Shown one piece after another: positions 9,546-20,933 of a DNA stretch of 64,000 nt. Both the position numbers and the translations under genes were made by a program. Every line of letters begins with the position of its first letter. The stretch's first letter is position 1. Location: the NCBI GenBank assembly GCA_039519185.1, contig CM076848.1:32635849-32699848 (forward strand), given 5' to 3'. The stretch comes from Astragalus membranaceus (lineage: Eukaryota; Streptophyta; Magnoliopsida; Fabales; Fabaceae). Under the pieces are notes generated by a model that did not search any database, had not been told where the DNA came from, and was given only the letters and a program-made list of their open reading frames with translations.

Positions 9546-10796
9546 TCAATGAATGTGAGTGCGACAAGGGATGAGATAGGTGTAGGATCAATTTCCCCAG
9601 TTGTAGGAGGGGTGAAGAGCGACAGAATTGCCCCACTTGGCATATTGTAAACAAATGAATTTACTTGTCCTTGAGCTAAAACTTTGAGAAACAACAGCAA
9701 TCAATCATTGATCGGAATGGACCTTTCGGGATTGTAGTGTTTTGTGGAGGAGAGATGAGTAGGCTTAATGAGGTATTTGGGGCTAATGGCAGGATGGTTT
9801 TTTATTCGGCGTTGGCTGTCGATCGATGATTTATGATGGTTAACTGGCTTGATGAGGTATTAGGAAATTTCATTCCTGGCTAAAGGTCTATGGAGGGCGG
9901 GTCATCGCGGTCAAATGAGAGTGTTTGCGGTTTATGAGAGGAGGGGTGTATGGAAATGAGAAAGTGTTTGAAGGTTTATTGAGACAAGGACCTCTTGGGT
10001 TTTGTGGTAACGTGTATCAACTCACTATTTCTTTTGTATTTTTCTTTTGGTTTTGGGATTTTCCTTTTTGAATGATTTTTCCTTCTTTGACTTCTTCTTT
10101 TTCTTGAGCTTGGGTGAGCTGGTAAAGAACGATGCACTGTTTTTTATTCGAGGTGATCCTTGTCTAAGGTGACTTTTGGATTTTTGGCTTTTTCTTGGCT
10201 TAAGATGGGTCGGAAAGGATTTTGGTTTCTCTTTGGGATTTTCTTGGCTTAAGGTGGTTAGGAGAGGATTTTGTTTTTGGAAATGGAATGGTAGTCCGAC
10301 TTCATTTCAAATCATGATTGCTTATTTCCTCAAAATTAACTCTGGGACAATAATTCACTTATTTTCATGCACTTGCCCTTCTTCTTTATTTCCTTTCCTT
10401 TGCTGAATAACCCCTTTTCTTTGCTTCATTAACCTTCTGGAGGATTTTCCCGGTCTTTCTCAACGTCCCACTTTGCTTGATTGATAAGGTGATCAAAGTC
10501 AAAATATGGACCGTTGGCACTGTTATTTTGAGAGACGATTGCTATGGATTTGCTTTTTGCCGAGGCGAAAAAGCAGAATGGAAGGTGAGACAAGCAAGCA
10601 AAAATAAAGAAAAGAAGAAACACATGAAATGAAAAGGAATTGATTTTTTATTGATTGGAATTCAAAAACAACATTTTTATTGATGATGATGATTTAGAAA
10701 ATAAAAACATGTGCGCCCCTAACAACTGGTCCTGTGGCCTTGGGCAGAGCCACAGGGTTGCATTACAAATGACTACTTTAAAAGGTCCCAGGAGGA
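9546..10796 (-). other. Degenerate pol region of the Ogre derivative
   Basis: No intact gene is present. Near 10440-10560 the minus strand can be read as NGPYFDFDHLINQA, resembling the linker before the RT in Ogre-type polyproteins. The rest (9660-10430) is T/G-rich on the plus strand with no protein match that I recognise. It may be a deletion scar or intron-derived, since autonomous Ogres have an intron between protease and RT. Confidence 0.4.
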
Positions 10797-11972
10797 TCAG
10801 CAGTCTTTCAATTCTTTAATTCTTTCACCAGCACTGCAGCGACAAACCAGGTTTGCACCACCCTCATCCTTGATGACAGCAATTTGATCGTGTTGTTCCT
10901 CTTCCTCATCCCATCCTGTGGGCTGGATGTCTTCTATTCGGATTTGAGCACTCTCGGGAGCGTCATATCTGACCAAGTAATCAAACTTTCCACTGGGCTC
11001 CCCTAGGGTATCCCAACATCCCTCTTTCGCAGGCACCGCTGTTACTTCCTCATTGATTTCTTCTTCACCATCAATATCAGGGGTTCCTATCTGAATCACG
11101 CACCGATCTATCAGGTCTTGCACTGCATGCTTGAAGGCTCTGCACTCCTCCACAGTATGACCAACCCCGTTTTCGTGGAAACTGCAGGTAGCACTTGCAT
11201 TGTACCTTCGGGAAAATGGCGGTTGAAGGGCCTTCATTGGCCGGGTGCTGATCAGGTTCTTGGAAGTCAGGTGATTAAACAATTCAGTGCATGTCATCGG
11301 TATTGGATCAAAACTGGTTCGTTTCTTGTACTGATAACCCTGAGCCTTGTGACTGTCACCGCCTTGCTGGGATGGCACAGGAGCAGAGAATGGAACAGTT
11401 TGTGGTGGCGGAGGAATGACACCAACTGGACCCACGACAGTGACACCTTCAGCAGCTGCCCCACTCTTTAAGCTCTGCAATATGACCATCATCTCATGTA
11501 TCTGGAATCGTTCTTCTAGCAAGTGATATCTGTCTCTTGGCTGTGGGCTTTCAATCATCTGGCCCTGAGGATAGCTCCTCGGACTGAAGTAGTAAACCCC
11601 ATACTGAGCGGAATTTCCCATTTGATAAGCAACACTTGGAGGATTCACAATAATCTCCGGAGCAAGAGCAGAAGAACTTCTGGGAGGTATAATACTGGGA
11701 CTAGGGATGTGAAGGTGTGGCACACCCGCAGCTCCACTAGAAGTAACCACAGCAGGCTGACTTGTCACCACGGGAATGGCTTCAGCAGTGGTCCCACTTC
11801 TCAGATTTTGCAGCATATTCATTATCTCGGCCCTCTGAGCCTCCATAGCCTCCACTTTAGTCTTCAAAGCTTGATTCTCTTGAGCCAGCTGCTCGGGGTT
11901 AAGAATTTCCACAACCGACTCATCTTGACCCAGGGGGTCCTCATTCTCGAGATGTTGATTGCTAGCCATTAG
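10797..11972 (-). CDS. Reduced gag-like protein of the Ogre derivative
   Basis: A 391-residue ORF, taken from the ATG of MASNQHLENED. The frame is open further upstream, but that part looks like untranslated leader. The N-terminus has a coiled-coil-like stretch (EQLAQENQALKTKVEAMEAQ). A short repeat follows (MLQNLRSGTTAEAIPVV, then ILQSLKSGAAAEGVTVV), then a proline-rich part. The C-terminus has the Tat/Ogre-type knuckle CSFHENGVGHTVEECRAFKHAVQDLID. The large central capsid-like domain expected in an Ogre gag is not visible, so the protein appears to have an internal in-frame deletion. It may retain RNA binding or packaging roles, but it could be inert. Confidence 0.75.
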   Translation of the reverse strand, partial: LMASNQHLENEDPLGQDESVVEILNPEQLAQENQALKTKVEAMEAQRAEIMNMLQNLRSGTTAEAIPVVTSQPAVVTSSGAAGVPHLHIPSPSIIPPRSSSALAPEIIVNPPSVAYQMGNSAQYGVYYFSPRSYPQGQMIESPQPRDRYHLLEERFQIHEMMVILQSLKSGAAAEGVTVVGPVGVIPPPPQTVPFSAPVPSQQGGDSHKAQGYQYKKRTSFDPIPMTCTELFNHLTSKNLISTRPMKALQPPFSRRYNASATCSFHENGVGHTVEECRAFKHAVQDLIDRCVIQIGTPDIDGEEEINEEVTAVPAKEGCWDTLGEPSGKFDYLVRYDAPESAQIRIEDIQPTGWDEEEEQHDQIAVIKDEGGANLVCRCSAGERIKELKDC

Positions 11973-13176
11973 TCTTGCCTGTAGACGGGTAGAGTATCGG
12001 TGTTGGTGAACCAGCTTGCCTTTTGTTTTTCTTTCTGATGATAGAACATCTTTTATGAGTAAGTATGAATGCGTAAATGAATGCAATGCATATGCACATG
12101 GCTTTATGTTATTAGATGCATGAGGAATGCTGTATGAATTTTTCAGAATTTTGCTTATGTAATGCATGCTGTTACGATGTAAAATGCGAGTGATGAGGAT
12201 GCTTGTTATAAAGACAGACATTTACAGGTGGGGGTTTTGAAAATTTAGGGCAGTATACCCTATATGCCACCTCATATAGGTATTCATGAAAGTGAAGGAA
12301 AAACATATTCTTTTTTTTTTTGATTTTGTTGTTTTTTTTCAAAAAATGTTGGCGGAAATGAACTAAACTAGATGTAATAATGCAACACACAATTTTGGAA
12401 AAGCCCTTGTGACCTAAAAAAAAGAGGTGAGACCTATGATCTAGGGCAATTTAAAGGGTAATCCATCCATGTAGCTCTATTCGCTCCCTCACAAGGCTAC
12501 CAGAGCTACAGTCCCTTTCACAAAATTCCCCACAAATGCAGCAAACTGCTAGGTGTGAGGTATCATGAAAGAGCACAACTCTGGTTGAAACTTTCGCAAG
12601 TAGCCAAACGGACAAAGGTCCTGATGGGCTCTCACTACTCGAATCCACTCTCCTAAGTTTTTGCAGACCTGGGTTATGGTCCCACTCAAAACACATAGTC
12701 ACAGGGTATAAGTGTAGTGTGTGTCAAGGGCATTTTCCCTAGTACTACCCCCACCTGAAATGAAAACCAGAGAAGTCCAGATAATAGCATGTTGTCTACC
12801 CTATGGTTCAATATTATTCAAATACTACTAGCCTAGGGTACCAAAGACAAACACATTACTTACTTCAGAAAGGGAGCTGAGAAGAAGGGACATGATAGAA
12901 TTGGGGAGAAATGCATGAGCTTACCTTGAAGAAAAGGAGCAAAGAAAGAAGGGAACATGGGGGTTGGAAGAATGCATGGGCATAAACATATAAAAAGAAA
13001 AGGAATAAAAGATGAGACAGGGAACAAACATAGAAGAACACAAATGCATACGCCTACAATCAATGATAAGAAATAAAGGCAAACAAGGTTTTAATCAAAT
13101 CAACAATACATTAAACCACACATTTAAATTAGTTAGGCTTGACCCTCGTCTTTTTTTTTTTTAAAAAAAAAAGTGT
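11973..13176 (-). other. 5' leader of the Ogre derivative
   Basis: This untranslated leader lies between the primer site and gag. It has short homopolymer runs (12308-12345, 13150-13172) but no ORF with recognisable domains. I see nothing else in it. Confidence 0.6.
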
Positions 13177-13194
13177 TCCCCAGTGGAGTCGCCA
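13177..13194 (-). promoter_or_regulatory. Primer binding site TGGCGACTCCACTGGGGA
   Basis: The 18-base site lies two bases inside the right LTR, on the minus strand. The sequence is of the kind reported as complementary to a tRNA-Arg in Ogre elements; I am recalling that assignment and have not computed it. Confidence 0.8.
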
Positions 13195-13196
13195 GC

Positions 13197-15507
13197 TGTT
13201 GCACCCCGAAAAATCCCGCTTTGGGTTTCTCTATGTACAACGTGGAAAATTTTGGAGCCGCCACCAATATTTTAATTTTAAGACCAAAACATTGAAAAAA
13301 GGTCTTTTGGACAAGGCGGATGGTCTTTGAAAACTAGAGATATAGGTTCGGGGGTCGATTACGTGCGAGGAAGGTGTTAGCACCGCGCACGTCCTTTCTA
13401 TCGAAAGGGAACCTCTAACTAAATGTGTGGTTTTAACATTTGATTTGAAAATACCTAGATTTGCCTATTTATTCCTTGTCTGAAGATGAATGAGAAAACT
13501 TACTGGAAATTTTATTTTTGGTGAGAAAGGGGGGAAAGAAAAAAGAGTTTTTAGAAAGAAGTGCTTGACGGGACATGGCCCGCTCCTACGTATCTCCCGG
13601 TGCGATGGAGAATTCAAAGCTACGTAGTTCTTGGTTCTTTTTTGAAAAGTTTTTGTTTTTTTTATCTTTTTTTAGTGAGTTTTTTGAAATAGGACGAGCA
13701 TTAGCAAATGATTAAACTAGCAGAGGCTATGATGAATCACTGCTAAATGCTCAAAAAGAGTTGTACCGCTAGTCAAACGAACAAAGGTTCTGATGGACTA
13801 TTGATAACAACTTGTTTTTATTATCTTTTTGAAAGTGATTTTCGAAAGAGATTGATTTGTACGAGGATCAAACTAACAAAAGTTATGATGGATCGTCGTT
13901 TATTATTTTTAGGAGAAAAGAACATTGTCACTAATAGCTAAACGAACAGAGGCTCTGATGAGCTACTAGCAACAATGGGTTTGAAAATGATTTTTGTTTG
14001 TTTTATGAAAATGATTGGTTTAGGGGGGTGAAAAGAGTTTTTATTTGTTGCGCTTGACGAGAACGTGGCTCGCTCCTACGTATCCCAAACGGGAATCAAA
14101 GCGACGTAGTTCTAAAAAAGAAGGTTTTTTTTTGAAAGGGTTTGAAAGGAGAGGTTGAATCATCTGAGACCATCTTCACCACTTAGAAAATGATGCACTA
14201 GGCATAAGTGGGAATCATGTGGTTCATCATCAACAAAGACACTACAGCTAAATTAAATCACATAGGGCAATTTTGGCATGGATCAGAATGATTGAATTTT
14301 AACAAATATAAAAACAGAAATACCTCTGATGAAGGCAGATATTACAGATCTGAAGAACAAAAATGAAGCGGAGAACTGGAAAATGAGATTTGCGAGAGTT
14401 GTTTTCCCAGATCTTGTGAAAATGTTTCTGGAGCAATTCTTCTCAGATCTTGTGAAAAAATGTGTGTAGCAATTCTTCTCTCTGATCTCGTGTGAAGTGT
14501 CTTTTTTTTTCTGATCTCGTGAAGTCTCCCCCCTGTGAGATGTGTCTGTGTTTCTCTGGTCTCGTAAAATCCCCCCCCCCCCCCAAATGTGATTTGAGGC
14601 TGCCTATTTATAGGCGTAGAAATTTTTTAAAAACATTTATTGCAATGAAGAATCGATTGTTTGAGCCTTTGGAAATATGTAGGAATCGATTCTTTATGTT
14701 TGGAAATGATAAGAAATCGATTCTTGGTTCCTTTGAAAACAAGAGGAATCGATTTTCAGGACCTTTTGCATAGGTGAAAATCGATTCTTGCTTTAGTTAA
14801 AATAGTGGGAATCGATTCTTGAGCCTTTGGAAATAATAAAGAATCGATTCTTGGTTCCTTTGAAAACAAGAGGAATCGATTTTCAGGACCTTTTGCATAG
14901 GTGAAAATCGATTCTTGCTTTAGTTAACACAATGAGGAATCGATTCATGGCCTAAGAAAAAGTGGGAATCGATTTTCAGGACCTTTTACATAGGTGAAAA
15001 TCGATTCCTTACTTAGTTAACACAATGAGGAATCGATTCTTGAGCCTTTGGAAATAGTGGGAATCGATTTTCAGGACCTTTTGCATAGGTGAAAATCGAT
15101 TCCTTACTTAGTTAACACAATGAGGAATCGATTCTTGAGCCTTTGGAAATAGTGGGAATCGATTTTCAGGACCTTTTGCATAGGTGAAAATCGATTCCTT
15201 ACTTAGTTAACACAATGAGGAATCGATTCTTGCTTTCCACAAAATCCTTTTAGGTCTTTGCCATGCATAAAATATTTTCCAAAGCTTGCCATGCATGCAT
15301 AACATATTTTTCAAAAACCCTAATTTGATGCATGAGGCCTATTGCAAAAAATTGTTTTTAGAGACCCTTTTGTGAGAAATGACCAAAATGCCCTTTTTGA
15401 CTCTAACTTCCCAAAACGTGCATTCTAACCCTAAAAATGATGCGTAATTTATTTTTGTGTGGAAAATTAGGGTTTGGACCTAAGCCGGACAAAATTGGGG
15501 TATGACA
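13197..15507 (-). repeat. 5' LTR of the Ogre derivative
   Basis: This 2311-bp LTR is near-identical to 4919-7222. It holds the promoter for the derivative: AATCGATT array 14651-15228 and TATA box 14605-14612 on the minus strand. It is flanked on the right by the GTTCC duplication at 15508-15512. Confidence 0.93.
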
Positions 15508-15512
15508 GTTCC

Positions 15513-17240
15513 TATGATGGTCCGATCGACCGGTTTTTCAACTAAGTGCCAAACTTTATTTCTTTCAAATTGTTCAAGTTCTTTTTGCATTGACAAAACC
15601 CACTCTGGATCAATTAAAGCTTCCTTGATATTATTTGGAACTATTTGAGAGACAAAAGCACTGTGAAAGCATAAAAGATTAAGGGAAGAACGAGTTTTTA
15701 CTCCCTTTGAAGGACTACCGATAATCTGCTCCAGGGGATGATCTCGAACTGATTTCCATGACTTGGGCAGATCATCATGTGTTCTTCCATGGATATGGTC
15801 GTCGATGTCTTGGGGCTCTCGTTCCATTTCAACTTCATTTTGAGCTTCAACTTCCACCTCTGCTTCTTCTACACTTTCATTGTTAGTTTCAGGTGATCTA
15901 TTTTCGATCATTTCTATCACTTCATCCTCATCATCAGCTTTCTTGACAAACGGGTTAGTTTCATCAAAAGAAACATGAATAGATTCTTGCATAGTTTTAT
16001 CAATTTTATTGTAAACGATATAAGCTCTACTATGATTTGAATAACCCATAAAAATACCTTCAGTTGATTTAGCATCAAACTTACCCAACTTGTCCTTTGT
16101 GTTGAGAATGAAGCACTTACTTCCAAACACTTTGAAGTATGAAATATTAGGAGCTCTACCATTCCACAGCTCGTATGGCGTTTTGTTGAGAGATGGCCTT
16201 AAGTATACTCGATTTAGCACGTGACAAGCTGTATCTACTGCATGACCCCAGAAGTACTTGGGAAGGTTGTGCTCATTCAGCATTGTCCTGCTCATCTCCT
16301 GTATAGTTCTGTTCTTTCTTTCTACCACACCATTTTGTTGAGGAGTTCTTGGAGCTGAAAAGTTGTGATGAATGCCATACTTTTCACACCAAGTCTTGAA
16401 TGATGAATTTTCGTACTCTCCTCCATGATCGCTTCTAATTTCTTTGATGGCTAAGTTTTTCTCATTTTGTAGCTTTCTGCACAACTTAGCAAACTCGTTA
16501 AAAGCATCACTTTTATTTGCAAGTAGGATAACCCAAGTATATCTAGAATAATCATCAACAATAACAAAGACATACTTAGACCCTCCTAGACTTACGACAT
16601 CAATTTCACCAAACAAATCAAGATGTAGCAGTTCAAGCACATTTTTGGTGGAAATAACAGGTTTTGATTTAAAAGAGGTTTTGTGCATTTTACCAAGTTG
16701 ACATGCATCACATAATTGGCCTTTTTCATATTTCAATTTAGGTAGACCTCTAACATGCTCATTCTTACTTAACTTAGATAGATGTTCTATACTAGCATGT
16801 CCTAAACGTCTATGCCACAGATCCACATCATCAATCAAGGTAGGCATACATACTATATCATCACTTACATTATCAAAATCAACATAGTATACATTGTTTT
16901 CTCGAAAGCCAGTAATGTAGAGTTTAGAAGTCATATGGGTGATAACACATTTATCAACAGAAAAGTGCACATCAAAATCATTATCGCATAATTGGCTAAC
17001 ACTTAGTAAGTTAAATTTAACACCATCAACTAATAAAGCATCTTTAATTTTAATTGTGTTTTCCTTACCCACACAACCTTTACCTATTACTTGAGCAGAT
17101 TCATTGTTGGCAAACTTTACAGATCCACTAGCTTTGTTGCTCAATTTCAGAAATAGTGAAGCATCACCAGTCATATGCCTTGAGCAACCACTATCAACTA
17201 TCCACACATTTTTCTTTTTAGCTGAGGGACCAACCTGCAA
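15513..17240 (-). CDS. Copia pol, 5' part: protease, integrase and start of RT
   Basis: This encodes the N-terminal part of the SIRE-like copia polyprotein. The aspartic protease motif is DSGCSRHMTG, near residue 17. A GAG-pre-integrase zinc domain follows (LWHRRLGHAS...CDACQLGKMHK). The integrase core has its D,D,E residues in LDLFGEIDV, IRSDHGGEY and NGVVERKNRT. An acidic spacer precedes the RT start (VEKPVDRTIIGT), where the Ogre derivative broke the gene. It uses a different frame from gag and begins 17 bases beyond the gag stop. Expression would need reinitiation or recoding, or a start further upstream. Confidence 0.92.
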
Positions 17241-17256
17241 AAGAATTGTTTAACAA

Positions 17257-19116
17257 CTAGCACGAGGTACCCTTTTTGTTGGGTCCTTGGGAGTTAGTCA
17301 TCAAGGGGTTTGCTTTCACAATCCACCTTGGTTTCTTCCAAACAGGTACAAGGGTTCCAAGCTCACATATTTTACGGATAGGGCATGAAGAAGAGCTATG
17401 GTTCCCTTTTTGACAATATGTGCATTTGAAGATAGTAGGTTTATGACTAGAAGTAGAAGCTACAAAGGTGATATTTTTGTTTGAGCTGGAGGTGGTGGAA
17501 TTTCCTTGGTACCCAATACCTCTCCTATCAACATATTGATGTTGAGAGTGAAGCAACTGAGTCAAGGCCTTTTCACCAACCTCAAACTTTTTCAAAGATT
17601 CTTTCAAAAATTCATTTTCAACCTTGACTTTTTCAAAATTTTGTTTTAGTTCTCGAAATTCACGGTTGACTGATTTGTGTAGTTCATTCTTTAATCTAGT
17701 GACTTCACTTTCAAGAGTCTCGATTTGAGTGGATAGGCTTTTGTTGCTCTTTGTTAGTTTCTTGGATTTTAACAAAAGTTTTTCGTGTTCGAAATATAGA
17801 GCCTCGAAAGCTTCACTCAGATCGTGACTACTATAGTCATTATCAATCATATCATCATGCATAGAGGAGGTAGAGGGACTAGAAAAGTTAAGGCTTACCT
17901 TTGATGTATCATTTGCCATGCTGCAGACAGCATTGTCGGTCTGCTCATCTTCTTCTGATTCACCATCAGTGCTGAGATTGTCCCATGTTGCTTCAGGTGT
18001 GTTCTTTGCCATGAGGCAGACAGCATTTGCAACTTCTTCTTCGGTCTCACTTTCAGTGTCTGTATTGTCCCATGTTGCTTTCATTGCTTTCTTTTGCTTA
18101 GATTTCAGCTTGTAACAGTTTGCTTTGATGTGACCGGGTTTGTTGCATTCGAAACATCTTGGTTGTTCATCTCTCTTCTCATACTTTTCATCTTTGTTGT
18201 ATCCAAACTTCTTTGAAGAATCACCCTTACCATGTTTGTTGTATTTCATAAATCTTTTGAAGTTCTTGGCAAGCATAGCCATATCTTCATCATCAGTATC
18301 TTCTTCAGATTCAACCTCTTTCCTTGCTACTTTAGAAGTTTTAGCAGCAAGGGCAAGAGATTTCTTCTCTTTTACAGTTTCTTTTTCTTGGTTCTTTTTG
18401 GCAGCTAGAACTACCTCAAATGCTAGCAATGATCCAATAAGGTCTTCTTGAGGTAAAGTGCCAATGTCTTTGGCTTCGATTATAGCACAAGTCTTAGGGA
18501 AGAAATCACCAGTTAAGGATTCAAGGATCTTTCCATTCAAATCCTTGTTGGTGTATTTCTTTCCTAAGGCCCTCAAGTTGTTTACAATTAAATTTAATCT
18601 CTGATGCATTGCTGCGACAGACTCACCTTCTTTCATTTTAAAACTTTCATATTCAGAGGTGAGAATTCTAATTTTAGTATCTTTTACCTGGCTTGTCCCG
18701 ACATGAGTGGCTTGTAGGCAGTCCCAGATTTCCTTTGCACTTTGACACCCTTTTACTCTACCATATTCTTCTTCACAGAGTGATAGATGAAGGATATTCA
18801 TGGCCTTTGCATTTAGGGATATCTTGTCAAGCTCAGATTTTCTTAACTCACTCAGGTCGATGGTGTAGATGTCTTCCACCGGTACTTCTTCAGCTTTGCC
18901 GGTGGCTTGAATTTTTGAAGTGTCACCATCAGTATTACCTGGTTTTGTGATCTTGATCTTCATCGGGATTAGAGGACCATCCACTATGATTCTCCATAGA
19001 GTGAAGTCAATTGCCTGCACATGACATTTCATACGACTACTCCAGTAATCGTAGTTAGTACCATCAAATAGAGGAGGCCTATTAGAGGACATTCCTTCTT
19101 TCATGAAAGAACCCAC
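17257..19116 (-). CDS. Copia gag, full length (619 aa)
   Basis: The structural protein of the SIRE-like copia element. The N-terminal gag domain starts FDGTNYDYWSSRMK and includes CLQATHVG and MHQRLNLIVNNLRALG. A lysine-rich segment leads to a canonical zinc knuckle, CFECNKPGHIKANCYK. Next is an acidic, serine-rich region, then a long predicted coiled coil (YFEHEKLLLKSKKLTKSNKS and onward). A second knuckle-like motif, CTYCQKGNHSSSSCPIRK, lies near the C-terminus. I see no internal stops. The start is the first ATG after the 5' LTR and primer site. Confidence 0.92.
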   Translation of the reverse strand: MGSFMKEGMSSNRPPLFDGTNYDYWSSRMKCHVQAIDFTLWRIIVDGPLIPMKIKITKPGNTDGDTSKIQATGKAEEVPVEDIYTIDLSELRKSELDKISLNAKAMNILHLSLCEEEYGRVKGCQSAKEIWDCLQATHVGTSQVKDTKIRILTSEYESFKMKEGESVAAMHQRLNLIVNNLRALGKKYTNKDLNGKILESLTGDFFPKTCAIIEAKDIGTLPQEDLIGSLLAFEVVLAAKKNQEKETVKEKKSLALAAKTSKVARKEVESEEDTDDEDMAMLAKNFKRFMKYNKHGKGDSSKKFGYNKDEKYEKRDEQPRCFECNKPGHIKANCYKLKSKQKKAMKATWDNTDTESETEEEVANAVCLMAKNTPEATWDNLSTDGESEEDEQTDNAVCSMANDTSKVSLNFSSPSTSSMHDDMIDNDYSSHDLSEAFEALYFEHEKLLLKSKKLTKSNKSLSTQIETLESEVTRLKNELHKSVNREFRELKQNFEKVKVENEFLKESLKKFEVGEKALTQLLHSQHQYVDRRGIGYQGNSTTSSSNKNITFVASTSSHKPTIFKCTYCQKGNHSSSSCPIRKICELGTLVPVWKKPRWIVKANPLMTNSQGPNKKGTSC

Positions 19117-19185
19117 AATTACAGATATGTAAAGGATAAATTTACAATTGCGAGATGTAAAGCTCTAATATGCAATTCCTAGCTA

Positions 19186-19194
19186 CTGATACCA
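19186..19194 (-). promoter_or_regulatory. Primer binding site of the copia element
   Basis: The minus strand reads TGGTATCAG two bases inside the 5' LTR, matching the start of the initiator tRNA-Met primer site. Confidence 0.78.
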
Positions 19195-19196
19195 CT

Positions 19197-20933
19197 TGTT
19201 AGACTTAGAGTATAACCTTAGAGGGGGGGTGAATAAGGTTATGAGTAAATATGGATTCTTTTCGCAAATGATGATTATATTCTTTTTCAAATCGGATGCG
19301 GAAAATGTGATTTGAACTTTTGGATATAAAAACAAGCAAGAGTTGTTTAAATTGTATTCAATATTTCCAATAAAGATATTATAAGGGATATAGTATATCT
19401 TAGAGAAGAGGAGTAGAAGATGATTGATGAGTATTGATAATTTAAGCACAGTAATATTAATAATAAACAGTTATAATAATAGTGCAAAATATAAAGAGAG
19501 AAGGGATAGAGGGACACAGATATTTAGCGAGGTTCGGGATAAAACCCTACGTCCTCGGCCTTAGGCTTTTCAACCCTTGGACTTAGCAACCACTATATTG
19601 AAGAGAGTTATTACAAACAGTCGACTTCAACAATAGTGAATCTCAATTCCCCGAACTGAGAACCCAAGCACCCGCTAAGGATTTCAAAACCAACTCAATC
19701 ACCCTGATTGAGAGACCCAAGTAAAACTTCCCAGGATTTCAAAATGACCACTAAAACAAAATAAGAATTACACAGTTGAGATCTATGGATCCAATCACTT
19801 CTTAGTAATGTGTCAGTTTAGAAACTGAGAGAGATGAGTGATATTAGGATTTTAGATGCTCTAAAAATATGATATGGAATATGATCTTGCTTTTGCAAAA
19901 GCTTCACAATTGATATGACAATGAGAGCTTAGATTTGCAAAAAAGCTTTTATGAAGATAAATATGATTTTCAAAAACACAGCTTTTGAACAAGATTCAAA
20001 ACAATGAAGCATTATATTCTTAGATCTATAGTAAAATGAAGAGCATTCAAAATAATATGAAAATTATGAAGAACAATATTAGATCTAAGAATTTCGCAAG
20101 AGAGAGTAGAATAGAGAGAAATTGTGAGCAGTGGTTCGTTTTGAGGTGAAGCTCAACCCATGTATTTATAGGCTTAGGCACCGTTGAAATTTTTGAAAAA
20201 CATTTAATATTAGTGAAGAATCGATTCATTGATCAAGTTAAAATGTTGATGAATCGATTCATTGCCTTTAAAAAATAAAAGAATCGATTGTTTGTTTAGT
20301 TGAAATAAGAGAGGAATCGATTCATTGATGTTTGGAAAATGAGGGAATCGATTACAATGCTTATGTAGAAAGGCATGAATCGATTTTCAGGCCATATGGA
20401 GGTCCTGAGAATCGATTCTTATCCATGTAGAAATAAAGGGAATCGATTTTTCTTTTCTTTTTGGAAGGCATGGGAATCGATTCATGGCCCTTTGGAAACA
20501 TGAGGTAATCGATTTTCAGGCCATATAGGAGGTCCTGAGAATCGATTCCAAGGCCTATGAAATGGGTTGGAAATCGATTCCAAGCTTTCCTAAAAATATT
20601 TTTTTCAACTTGCCACCTTATGCATGCATGCAATTTTGTGAAATATTTTTTCAAAACTATTTTTATGCATCATGCATGTTTTGAAAAGTCATCTCTCTCA
20701 ATAGCTAAAGTGCCACACACTTTAGGTGATAGGACCTTTACAAAGTGTCCTAAAAGGCTTAGACACAATTTAGGGTTTTGAACTTCATATGTTGCTTCTT
20801 CTTCAAGCTTCTCCTCTTTTGTGTCTTCTTCTCTTTAAATTAAGTCCTGCACTTTGCTCATCTTGAAACATTAGTAGATATGATGTAATTTGTTATCATA
20901 CAAAATAACGGAGTGTTTACCCTTGGTTCAACA
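19197..20933 (-). repeat. 5' LTR of the SIRE-like copia element
   Basis: A 1737-bp LTR with TG...CA ends. It holds the AATCGATT array at 20219-20579 and a TATA box (minus) at 20163-20170. It is inserted in the protease region of the Athila gag-pro ORF. The flanking pentamer GGTAG (20934-20938) would be one target duplication; its partner is lost with the left side of the element. Confidence 0.93.

Larger units (their letters stand above)
4919..15507 (-). mobile_element. Young pol-deleted Ogre/Tat-type Ty3/gypsy element (full span)
   Basis: A 10.6 kb element with LTRs 4919-7222 and 13197-15507 and GTTCC duplications. Orientation is minus: primer site TGGCGACTCCACTGGGGA next to the right LTR, polypurine tract next to the left LTR. 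The LTR start TGTCATACCCCAATTTTGTCC and this primer site are typical of Ogre/Tat elements. The internal region is only about 6 kb, against well over 10 kb in autonomous Ogres. It keeps a reduced gag, a small pol-linker remnant, a broken integrase tail and a repeat-rich 3' UTR. Protease, RT and RNase H were not found, so it must have moved using proteins supplied in trans. The two LTRs differ by one substitution I can find plus homopolymer lengths, so the insertion is very recent. Confidence 0.9.

Noticed and set aside
10797..12221. Longer 474-codon start for the Ogre gag-like ORF
   Set aside because: The extra N-terminal 83 residues look like translated leader; MASNQHLENED fits the usual gag start.
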